DNA of 64,000 nt from positions 27,097,048-27,161,047 of the forward strand of contig CM019220.1 of assembly GCA_009741485.1 (NCBI GenBank), written 5' to 3'. Below, one piece after another: positions 42,331 through 52,650 of the stretch. Position 1 is the stretch's first letter. The number at the start of each line of letters is the position of its first letter. The translations under genes and the position numbers were made by a program. The DNA is from Malurus cyaneus samueli. Lineage: Eukaryota > Chordata > Aves > Passeriformes > Maluridae. The notes beneath the pieces were generated by a model. That model saw nothing but the letters and a program-made list of their open reading frames with translations. It ran no database searches and had not been told where the DNA came from.

Positions 42331-43379
42331 AGGTGCAATCAGCCCTTGTTTCACCAGGGACCTTCCTCTTGGGGTGTTTCACAGTCAGGCTGCCCAGAAG
42401 AAGCCGCACAATCCTACAATCCCTCCTGTACTCACACCTCCTCCCTAAAAAGTCACAGTGGACAGGCCCTGAGACAAACTACTACAAATATTTGCTGTCA
42501 AATCTCACTTTCTCCAGCTGAAATCCTGAGAGTTTTGGGCGACTGTGCTGCCCTTGGAGGTCAGGAAGCCACGAGCCTGCTGGTGAGAACTGCAGGGTTC
42601 AACAGCAGAGCAGAGATGTGACCTCTTACAGTACCAGTGGTGTCATAAAAATGAAGAGCAGGATGTATCCTAGAGTTAAACGCTGAAGCCAGACCCTTAA
42701 ATTTAGGACAGTGTCAGCATTTAGCGCTTGCTTGGGCTTCCCTCAATGCTGCAGCTTTGCATTTAATCACAGCCTTCTAGGGTGACCTTTACAAGGAGAG
42801 GCAAAGTGGCTCTGACACATTTTATTAGCCAGCATTAGATTTATTACATCAGTAAAAGAAGCCAGCCTAGGAGTCTGAACGTAGATGTTCACATGTACCT
42901 GCCTCGAGCCTTCCCTGGTTTTCCAGCAGCGCTGGTGTTGACATTGCAGGGTCAGGGGTTCAAGGGAAACATCTCCAGTGCTGGCATTCCTGGAAATTAG
43001 GACTGTATCCAAGTGCTTCGGCAAGGATGCAGATAAACTTGGAGCAGCTGAGCCTGCAGCAATGGATGGTCAGATAACCGGGACAGAAACGTGGGCATTT
43101 CCTTGGCCAGGGGTCTTCTGCTTGTGGGATGGAAATGCTGCAATTCCCACCCCCAAAACCATTAAACCTCGGAGCAAGATGGAGATGATAAGCAGGGAGA
43201 AGGGAATTTGGAAGATGTTGGAATGTTCAGGTGCTCCATTGCTCTCTGCCCGTGTTTTACAGCCCTCGGGCCAGGATGGGTGCTCACTGGCAGGGAGCTC
43301 ACTGCAAATTCCCGCAAGCTGGGCTGACCATCCGGGGTGGCTTTAAACCCCAAAACTTTAATCCACGATAACTCTAAAC

Positions 43380-43830
43380 TTCTCAGGCCTTGCCCAGCAG
43401 CCGGGGATCGCTCAAAAATGGCAGCAGGCAGCTCTCTGGAAGCGCAGCCTTCCCCAGAGCAAACCCCAGGGCTCAGCGGGACGTGGCGGGGTAAACAGCC
43501 CGGCGAGAGTGCGCTCCAGCTGCGGGATGATTTATGGGACAGCGGCAGCGCGGCTTATTTTTTTTTTAAACAGAGCGGATCCGAACCAGATGTGTAACCT
43601 TTATCTCCATTGCCGCGGACAGAGACGGGGGAGCAGACAGGGGAGAGGGAAAGACGTTTGAGTTTCCATGAGCGGCCGCTCCGCCGCCTCCCGGAGCCAG
43701 CTCACGATGAAGAATGAGCCGCAGCAGCCAGGAAACTTCGCCGAGCTCCGTGTTTTGTTTCCCCCTCCGTTGCCGCGGCGACGGCTGCGATGACCTCACC
43801 GTGCTGCTCCATAAAACCCGATATCATAAA
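43380..43830. promoter_or_regulatory. Second CpG-rich block with X-box-like palindrome
   Basis: Dense CpG with GCGGCCGC-like segments (43673-43690), a near-perfect RFX X-box GTTGCCGCGGCGAC (43769-43782), and TGACCTCA just after it (43791-43798). A likely regulatory element or CpG-island promoter; no transcript can be assigned from sequence. Confidence 0.45.
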
Positions 43831-44034
43831 GATATAACCCAGGGGCCGAGGATGTGCCTTTTGCCGTGCTGGGGTGGGCAGCAGGGTCAGACACTCGTTT
43901 TTTGGGATTTTTCCCACGCAGGCAGCAAGGGGAAGGGGGATGTGGGAGAGTGGCGGGTGCTGCCTGGTGATCCCAGGGCCGTCTGTGAGGAAAAGCGTTT
44001 GGGAAGGCTCTGCTGAGGGAAAACCATGAAATGG

Positions 44035-44512
44035 GGAGTGCTGTGTGCAATTCTGGGGTCCCCAGCACATGGAGCTGCTGGAGCAGTCCAGAGGAGGCCA
44101 TGGAAGTGATCAGAGGGATGGAGCAGCTCTGATACGAGGAAAGGCTGAGAGAATTGGGAATGTTCAGCCTGGAGAGGAGAAGGCTTTGGGGTGACCTCAC
44201 TGTGGCCTTCCAGTGCCTGAAGGGAGCCAGCAAGAAAGATGGACAGAGACGAGGTGACAGGACAAGGGGTAATTAATTCAAACTGAAAGAGAACAGGCTT
44301 AGATGGGATATTGGGAAAACATCCTCCCTGGCACAGGGTGCCCAGAAGAAGCTGTGGCTGCTCCTGGATCCCTGGAAGTGTCCAAGGCTAGGTTGAACAG
44401 GGCTTGGAGCAATCTGGGACAGTGGAAGGTGTCCCTTCTTGTGGCAGGGCATGGCATCAAAATGATCTTTAAGGTCCTTTCCAGCCTGAACCCTTCCATG
44501 ATTCTGTGATTT
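44035..44512 (+). mobile_element. CR1 LINE 3' fragment
   Basis: About 480 nt in sense orientation: 'ggggtccccagcacatgga', 'gagaattgggaatgttcagc', 'ctggagaggagaaggcttt', 'ggcttggagcaatctggga', 'aaggtcctttccagcctgaa' and 'atgattctgtg'. The longest CR1 copy I recognise here. Confidence 0.93.
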
Positions 44513-44990
44513 CCCAACTCGTAACTCCATGCCTTGCAGCCAGGGAAACACTCTAGGAATAACCTCCAGCCCTCCCTCACCAAAAATCAGCTCCCAAACC
44601 TGGGATGAAAGCACCCCAGTGTGCTGCTGGGGATCTCCTCTGAGATGGGAGCATCCTTGTTGGCAAATAAGCCATCACTCTTGAAAAAAGGCAAGTGTGA
44701 ATAAATGCATATATATAATATTTATAGCTTATAAATGGGCTCTGTAATATCATGAGTGTGGTCAATGAACTGAAGTGGAACAGAAAGGCCTTAAAAAAAA
44801 TAAAAGGTTACTAGGGACAAAATCAGTAGTTTGTTATTTCTAAAATGCTCCTCTGGCTTTCCAGCGGTGATTAATTCGGCAGATGGGGAGGTTGCGTTGG
44901 AGGTTAATGAAAAAAAGAACGGGCATTGCACTGGATTGACTGGAATATTGCAGGGGCCATGACACAGCCTTTGGAAAGAGGCTGAGCGCT

Positions 44991-45044
44991 GGGGTGTTTG
45001 GATTCCAGGATTCCTCTGGGGTGTTTGGATTCCAGGATTCCCTG
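44991..45044 (+). repeat. 27-bp direct tandem duplication
   Basis: Two adjacent copies of ggggtgtttggattccagga plus ttcctct, differing only at the last few bases. Confidence 0.9.
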
Positions 45045-46249
45045 CTGCTTCCCTGCTCCGGCCCTCAGGACATCATTCCATTTGGGATGGTCCAGCAGCT
45101 GAAAGCTTGACCTGGCGGATTTGGAAAGGCCAGTTGAGTACCCTCGCTCGCTGCTCACACGTTTATCCCTGGGAATCTGATGATTTTGGGGGCAAGAATG
45201 GCCTTCTCACTAAAAAGTTTTAAAAGAGAAGTTTTGCTCCTACACTGAGCCCAACCTATCCCACAGCTCCACACGTCTCACGGCATTGCATTTTGCCCCA
45301 GTTCATTGTTTTTTTAAAGGCTGTTAGAAATGAGAAATGATTTTGGAAAAGCCAAAATCCTGCCCTGGGTGCCAAGGTCCCTGCATGGCTCGCTGGGTGA
45401 CACATCCAGCTCCCTGGATTCCCAGTGTTTGGAGCTATGCAGGGGTGGATTTTGGATAAAACACCTGGCAGTCTGACACACAGCAAGAAGCTGGAGGTCC
45501 AGAAGGCTTTTCCAAAATAACTACTCCAAATCCCCACCTGCATCGTAATTCTGTCTTTTCTCCATGCTTTCTCATCTTCCAGCCCTTTTCCTTGGGTTTA
45601 TGAAGCAGCTCAGCTCTGCAGTGAATGCAGGTGGTCCCTGACCGGCAGGGATATTGTATTTAATGCTATTTCTCCCTCTGGATGGAAGCAGCCCTGGCAG
45701 AAAGGCACTGCCAGAGCAGCCTGGAAGCTGCACCCCCTCTTCCTACCCTCAAAGGCTGCAGGTTGGAGGTGTCAATTGGATTAAAAACAGCAAACTGGGC
45801 AATGGGAAACTTAAAAAGGGAAATGTTACCCTGAAAAGCTGCAATGGACAAAGCCACCAGATGTCTGAGAACAGCCACAGCTCGTCTCACGGGAGTGTGA
45901 CACAGACTAAGCAAGGAGAATTAGAACTCTCTTCCCACTGTGGGACTGTTTGTTGAAGTTGGCCAAATCAGGGCATCCTCCCAAGGCAGCCCAAAAAGCC
46001 CCTTTGTGCCCCCTCTCCAGCAGGACAGGGCAGGTGAGCCGGGTTTAACACCCAGGTGAAAACTCTTGTTAAGAGCTACAAAAAATAGAGGCAGTTTGGA
46101 AGAGCTTGAGGAAATCTGAAGTGTTTGGGTCTGAAGTCGAGTGAGGAAGCCAGGTGTGATGGTGTTGTGGGTTAACTGTGCAGGGCATGGGGTTAATCCC
46201 AGCTTGGATGGAGTCGGAGTTCAGGAGTTGAGACCTTCACCAGGAACTG

Positions 46250-46553
46250 CAACTCCTCCCCAGGGACAGCTCCAATCTCTGCTGTGACAGGGACACAGGG
46301 AATGGCTGGAGCTGGGTCAGGGTAGGTTTAGGGTGGATTTTGGGAAAGGTTCTCCTGTCCCCAGAGGGTGCTGGCACTGCCCAGGCTCCCCAGGGAATGG
46401 GCACAGCCCCAGAGCTCCAGGAGCATTTGGACAGCACTGCCAGGGATGCACAGGGAGGGATTGTTGGGGGGTCTGTGCAGGAACAGGGATCAAACTGGAT
46501 GACCCCAGTGGGTCCTTTCAGCTCTGGATATTCTGTGATTTGATGATTCTGAC
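46250..46553 (+). mobile_element. CR1 LINE 3' fragment
   Basis: 'agggtaggtttagggtggat', 'tgctggcactgcccaggctc', 'ggatcaaactggatgacccc' and 'atattctgtgatttgatgattctg' follow a CR1 3' end in sense orientation. Confidence 0.85.
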
Positions 46554-47204
46554 TTGAGGGTTACTTCCCAATTTTAAGATTCCCCCCCTCTCACCAGTCT
46601 GACCAAAGCCCCTTGTGCCCCATTTTCCCATCCCAGCTGCCATGGGCACAGGGAAAGGGATGGGGACCCTTCCCAGCTGGGGCTCACAGCTCCCCATCTC
46701 CTCAGGAACTGGCAACCATCATCTGCAAACCTGCTCTTAACACCCCAGAAGGTCTTTTCCCACTTTTCCATCATTTTTTTTAACCCCTTGTCTGCCTGAC
46801 CCCCCTCCATCCAAAGCCTTCGAACCCCCAGTCCTGCCCCAGGCATTGGGAAGACTGAAAACCACTCGTCCTTCCCACCCCTGGAACGCTGCCTCCTTTT
46901 CTCTAAAATCCGATTTTTGGGGAATAAAAATGCGGTTTTTGCTGGTGGTCTGGAGCCAAGCTCCTTGCAAAAGAGCAGGCTGTGCTCTGGTCAGCCCCGT
47001 GCATCGTCCCTGCAGCTGCATCCCATCCCAGGAACATCTGATGCCGGTGGTCACGTAAGGATGGGGAGAACACTCCCCTGCACATTTTCTGACAGTCTGT
47101 GGCAGGGAGTCCTTTTCCGAGGGGGCTGTGCTGATTTCTGGATGCCCATGGGCTCAAACCTTTTCCCAGATGGGTTTTTCTGGGCAGGGGCAGCTCATCC
47201 CGAC

Positions 47205-47280
47205 TCATGGGATCACAGGAGGGTTTGGGTTGGAAGGGACTTTAAAGACCATCGGATTCCAGTGTCCTTCCAGGGGGTTT
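47205..47280 (-). mobile_element. CR1 LINE 3' fragment
   Basis: 'gatcacaggagggtttgggt', 'tggaagggactttaaagacc' and 'ccagtgtccttcc' form the antisense end of a CR1. Confidence 0.8.
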
Positions 47281-48052
47281 TTCCCTTGCTCCATGCCCCA
47301 CAAATGTGCATCCCACCAAACTCCTCTGGGCACGCCAGAGGAGGATGTGATGAGTTTTCCCAGCCTCGGCAGCAGCGTGGGAGGAACCCACTGCCAAAAT
47401 CCACCACCTCCCCGGGAGTTTTCATCACTCCTCTGCTCCCTTGGCATTTCCAGCAGGCAGGGAGAGCTCCAAGACACATTTCTGAGCTCTCAACCTGCCA
47501 GAAGCACAAAGCAGCCACAAAAACTTGGTGCGGTGGTGAATGTTTGAGCCTTCCCTCAGTTCCAGGGTACCACGGGGTGAAAAACCCCTCGGCAGGTGCA
47601 GAGTGCAGAGGGTGAGCAGAAAGGATTTATTTTCTGCAGAAAATGCACCACCTAAATGGCTGCCTCCTCCTTCCCTGCGTGTCCATCTGCACCAGAAATC
47701 TCAGGAATCTCCACGGTTCTCAGGAAATCTGCATTTCTCCCAAGCGTGTCTACGATGGGACAGCGATTGCACAAGAAAGGTCTGAGAGCTGGGAAAGGTT
47801 GAGTCTAGAAAAAAAATTTTAAAAAAAAGAGACAAAAATCCCGAACAACAGCTCTGCTAGGAAAAAGCAGTCAGAAGTTTGAAGCGCATCCAGACCACTG
47901 CTCTGGAAATCAGGCTGAGAAGTCTTGTGACATCAGGCTCTCTCCGGAGGTCGCTGCTATTTCCCAGCTGGAAAGCCCTGGGAATGCTGCTAGCAGCCCA
48001 TGCTGGCCTTTGGAAGAGCTGGAGAGACAACGCTGCAGGGCCAAGCAGCAAA

Positions 48053-48400
48053 TCACAGAACCAGTAAGGCTGGAAAAAGTCATGAAAGTTGGAAAAAAAC
48101 CTCAGAGATCATCAAATCCAACCCTGATCCCCACCTGAGCACCGAGTGCCACTTCCAGGTGTTCCTTGGGCACTTCCAGGGATGGGAACTCCACACTGGG
48201 CACCATTCCCAATGCCTGACCACCCTTTCCATGGAGAAATTCCTCCTGATGTCCACCCTGACCCTCCCCTGGCACAGCCTGAGGCCGTTTCCTCATTCTC
48301 AGGGAGAAGAGGACAACCCTCACCTGGCTCCATCCTCCTGCCAGGAATTGCAGGCTGCCAATGAGCTTCCCATTGAACAGCGAGCTCAGAATTGGGAAGA
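48053..48400 (-). mobile_element. CR1 LINE 3' fragment
   Basis: 'aatcacagaaccagtaaggc', 'cagagatcatcaaatccaac', 'cacttccagggatgggaac' and 'ccctggcacagcctgaggcc' follow an antisense CR1. It lies just upstream of the polypurine tract. Confidence 0.9.
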
Positions 48401-48589
48401 ACACACCACAAATATTCCCCACGGGTCGTGGATTTGCCCTGAAGGTCCAACAGGCCCCCACACCACAGATCCCGAGCTGAGCAGCGTCTCCCTGCATCCC
48501 ACGCAAATCCGGGATCCAGCTGGGAGCATGAGCTCATGGTTGGGGTGCTGCCAGCCCAGGAGGGAAGGGATAGAGGGGGAAGGCAGCAC

Positions 48590-49165
48590 GAGAAAAAGGA
48601 GGGTTGGAAAGAGAAAAAGGAAAGGAAAGGAAAGAGAGAAAATGAAAAAGTATGTCTGTATTTAAATAAGGAATGTAAGGGGAAGAGGGAAAAGGAGAGC
48701 GGAAACATTAAAAAAAAGGGAAATGGGAAATGTGTATGGATATAAGAATAAATGGAAGGGAAAAGGAGAAGGGAAAAGGAGAATGAGAAAAGGGAAAGGA
48801 AAAAGGAAATTGAGAAAAGGGAAAAGAAAAAGGAGAAGGAGAAAAGGGAAAGGAAAAAGGAGAATGAGAAAAGGGAAGGGAAAAAGGAGAATGAGAAAAG
48901 GGAAAGGAAAAAGGAGAAGGAAGAAAGGGAAAGGGAAAAAAGGAGAATGAGAAAAGGGAAAGGAAAAAGAGAAAAGGGAAAGGGAGAATGGAGAAGGGAA
49001 AAGAAAAAAGAGAAAGAAAAAAGGGAAAAGGAAAAATGAAAAAGAAAAAGGAAAAAAAAAGGAAAGAGAAAGAAGAAAGGAAAAGAGAACGGGAAAAATG
49101 AGCAAGATAAAATTGAGAAAAAACTTCTAAAAGAATAAGAAAAAAGGGGGGAAAAAAAGAAGAAA
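48590..49165 (+). repeat. Polypurine tract with 27-bp minisatellite core
   Basis: About 575 nt, nearly all A and G on the + strand. From 48785 to about 48975 it consists of roughly seven copies of a 27-bp unit beginning gagaaaagggaaaggaaaaa (unit starts 48785, 48812, 48839, 48866, 48893, 48920 and 48949). The rest is irregular GA sequence. Long Phe/Ser/Pro open frames on the - strand are artefacts of it. Confidence 0.95.
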
Positions 49166-51493
49166 TAACTTGAGGCCAAGTCCGCACGGATCAACAGCAA
49201 CTCATGGAGGGGACAAGGAGTGGGCTGGGGACCAGGGCAGGGCAAGGGGAGCCTTCTCTGCTGCAAACAGCCCCCCTGCCAAACCCAGAAACGGGGGAAA
49301 ATCATCTCAACCCCAAACCTTTGGAGCCCCTGTTAAATGCTTTGAGCCCTGTGTGCATGGAATTCATGGCTGAGCAGGGAACTCTCCGGATCTGAGGGGT
49401 AGGAGAGGCACTGAGGGTCACTTTTAGGATTTCAGGGATTTCCCTCTGTTCACTGCTGGGGCAAGAACAGCAGCACAGCGAGGGCTGCAAGGAGAGAACC
49501 CTCTGTGGAGAGCCTCTGAAGGGCTCTTAGACCCTGCTTGGCTGGGCTTCCCCCCGGGCTTAGGACAAGGACATGATTTGTGGCCACGAGTCCCTGCCCA
49601 CAAGTGAGGTTTGGAAGAGGTCCCTGGTTGATGTTATGGCTGCTGTCCCTGCTCTGGCAGGGAAAAAAAGGAGATTTTTGTCAATGGCCACAACGAGTTT
49701 AATCCTCCTGAGATCACCATTGTCTGCTCAGGTTCCTGCACGGTTGGAATGGCACCAAGGAGCAGGATCCCATGGGAAAACCCACGGGGAACTCATCCCC
49801 TACCTCTCCCCATCTCAGCCAGGCCATCCAGGGAAAACACCATTCCATTTTTCCAGAAAAATTCTACAAACTTGGCAGGTGAGCTTAATCACCCAAACCC
49901 CACCAACCCTACCTTGGCACTCCTCAGCCCACCTCAGGATAAACCTCAGCCATCCTCTGGGAATTGTGAAAATCCTGCAAGACAGGATTTTATCAGTGCT
50001 CTCCCTGTGGGAGCCAGCTCAGAGGACACCCATGGAGGGGGTTTGTACACCCAGACCCAGCAAACAAAAGTGGTGATGCCAACACGGGGGGACTGGGAAA
50101 ACCTCAACCCCTGTGCAACTGTGCTGTGATTTTTCTGGAATGATTTTATGGGCGAGGCGAGGTGGAGAAGGAAACTTTCCTCCCCAAACCCAGCCCTGCT
50201 GCCACCTTGAAAAATGTGTGAGGAGTGAGGGAGGCTCAAGCACGTCGGGAGCTGGAGATTCTCACCAGAGATGTGCTGTGGGGTGGGACACCAGCACTGG
50301 GATGGGGCTTTTCCATCCTTCTTCCCTTGACTTCACAGCTTTGTCCCCACTCCCAGAGCTCCCACACCATCCCAGTCCTGTACCAAGCAGCTCAATGAGC
50401 TTTGATGCCCTTGCAGCCCCACCAACGTGGCTGATCCTCAGGAAACAAGCCAGGAATTCCTCCAAGCCCTTGGCTCTGCCGTTTTCCAGAAACTCTGGGG
50501 TTGGTACCGGCTGATCCAAGGCAGAAATTCGAGTAATTTCCTCCAATTAGTATCTTTTTCCTTTACTTCACTGACACAGATTTCTGCAGAGCTTTCCCGT
50601 GGTGTCTCGTGTTTTACAGGGACAGCCAAACACCTTCTTGAAACAGCCCAAGCTGGGCTTAAAGAAACTCAGCACTTTCTAGTAATGCTTAATCTAATAA
50701 TACCTTAATGTGGGAAGAACTTCAAGCTTTAATTTAGCTTCTTTAAATTCCCTGGGGCCTTCACTATAGGAGAAGGCTTTGCTTTGTCCAGAATTCCTCC
50801 CCCATCTCCCGGCGGCACGGGGCTGGCTCAAAGCGTGTCCTCAAAAGCTTTGCTCTCTGGCTGCTTTCCCTGTTTTTTTTTGGTTTTTTTTTTTTTCAGA
50901 TTAAACAACATTTTGCAGCAAATCAGAGCCAGGCGTGAGAGCCCGACTTTCCTGGCAGCCCCTGGGGGCGTGAAGCTGGCAGGTGACTGCGCTCTGCTGG
51001 GCTGTGCTGGATGAAACATCCCCGTCCTGCTTCTGATCCCACTCAGAGCTGAAAACCGGCATCAGCAGACAGGAAAAAACAAGGGTTTTTTCCCCATGAA
51101 ACAGCTTTAAAGAAAGCAAAGTCAGTGAAAGTCTGGCTGCTGCGCTTCTCGCGGGGGCAGAATTCCCAAAACATGAGGAGAGGGAGGAGAGGCCGGGCTG
51201 GCAGCGGTTTCCCAGTTCCTTCCCCACCAGATAAAAATCAGGCAAACCCCAGGGATGTGTCACCTAGGCCGGGCTGATGGCTGAAGGAGCCAAAAATGCT
51301 GCACTGGGGGATGGCACAGCCTAAATGTCACCCTGACAGACCTTTCTTCCCACCAAATGCAAAAGATCCTGTTCCACCCCACTGCAAAACCGAGTTTGCA
51401 TTCTCTGGTGGCTGAAACACATTTATTCAGCTCAGCTTTGATGTTTCCAGGTGTGCGACAGCACAATAGTCCTGCAAAGGCCTTGAAAATTAC

Positions 51494-51613
51494 TTAATTT
51501 GGAATTCATTAATTTGAAGTTCATTCATTTGAAATCCATTCATTTAAAATCCATTCATTTAAAATGCATCATTTTAAAATTCATTCACTTCAAACTCATT
51601 AATTTCAAACCCA
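51494..51613 (+). repeat. 15-bp AT-rich minisatellite
   Basis: Eight head-to-tail copies of a 15-bp unit near ttcatttaaaatcca, starting every 15 nt from 51494, with 1-4 changes between copies. Confidence 0.92.
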
Positions 51614-52060
51614 TTAAAATCCTGCTCCTGCCCTGAGCCATGTGGTTCCACACTTGCTGGGAAGCAGCTAAATCAGGGCTGCCAAGTGTTGCTGAAACAC
51701 ACCAGCTTTGCCCCAAAATCCTGTGTGAGAGCCAAAATCTCTCTCCTGTCCCATTTTCATCTTGCTTTCCCACACACCCAGCAGCTGTCCCTTCACTTCC
51801 ACTATCAGCAAACAGCAGCGAGGATAAGGAATTTCTTTCCAGGGAGCCTGATCCTATTTTGGCAACCACCAGGGTAAAAAAAGGAAAACTGTGGAGAGGG
51901 CTGACGGTCATTGAGGTGTGTGGCTGGAGGGGACTGTGCTGCCAGAGCAGGGGGTGGACATGGGCACGATGTCCCCAGGCCACCAGAGGGGACAGCGATG
52001 TGACACAGGGCACCCACCCCGTGGTACAGACAAGCCCTTGAACGAGGCACAGAGGGACCT

Positions 52061-52104
52061 GTGTGTTTTTGTGTGTTTTTGTGTGGTTTTTGTATGTTTT
52101 TGTT
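52061..52104 (+). repeat. 10-bp GTGTGTTTTT repeat
   Basis: About four copies of gtgtgttttt with small changes (gtgtggtttt, gtatgttttt). Confidence 0.9.
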
Positions 52105-52471
52105 GCTGGTCCACATCCTGGGACCAGCCTGAAGTGAAGTTTGCAAAGGAAAAGATTAATTTATTTAACTCAGACCTTTAATATTCTGGAAATGATCTTG
52201 GGCTGCTGAATGGAATGGAATTAAAACCCGAAAGAGAGGACAAAGTCAGGTGAGCTTTTTGATTCCTGTGCTGGCTGAGGGCTCCTCCCTGGGGATGCCC
52301 TTCAGTGGCTTTTACCAGTTTGTCCCCAAGTGAGGATAACAATATGACAGTGCTCATGGGCCAGGGTTCCTGTGCTTCCCTTCATCTTCCTCCTGTCACA
52401 GCACAGCCCCTGCTCATGCTGCTGGTGGAGGATCAGTCCCTCGTGCTCCGGGAGAGGACAAAAAAAGAGGG

Positions 52472-52650
52472 AACCACAGAATGTCCTGAGCTGGAAGGGA
52501 CCCACATGGATCATGGATCCAACCCCTGTCCCTGCACGGACATCCCAAAAATCCCATCCCTGGGAGCGCTGTCCCAGTGCTCCTGGGGCTCTGTCAGCCT
52601 TGGGGCTGTTCCCATTCCCATGGGAGCCTGCTCAGAGGTGTGAAAATCCC
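52472..52650 (-). mobile_element. CR1 LINE 3' fragment
   Basis: 'aaccacagaatgtcctgagc', 'tggaagggacccacatggat' and 'atccaacccctgtccctgca' form the antisense end of a CR1. Confidence 0.88.

Noticed and set aside
46917..47615. 232-codon + strand frame
   Set aside because: It crosses an antisense CR1 fragment and shows no domain or conserved pattern.
48112..49305. Open frame of 397 codons on the - strand
   Set aside because: It is almost only Phe, Ser, Leu and Pro from the polypurine repeat and continues into an antisense CR1; no domain, no splice or promoter evidence.
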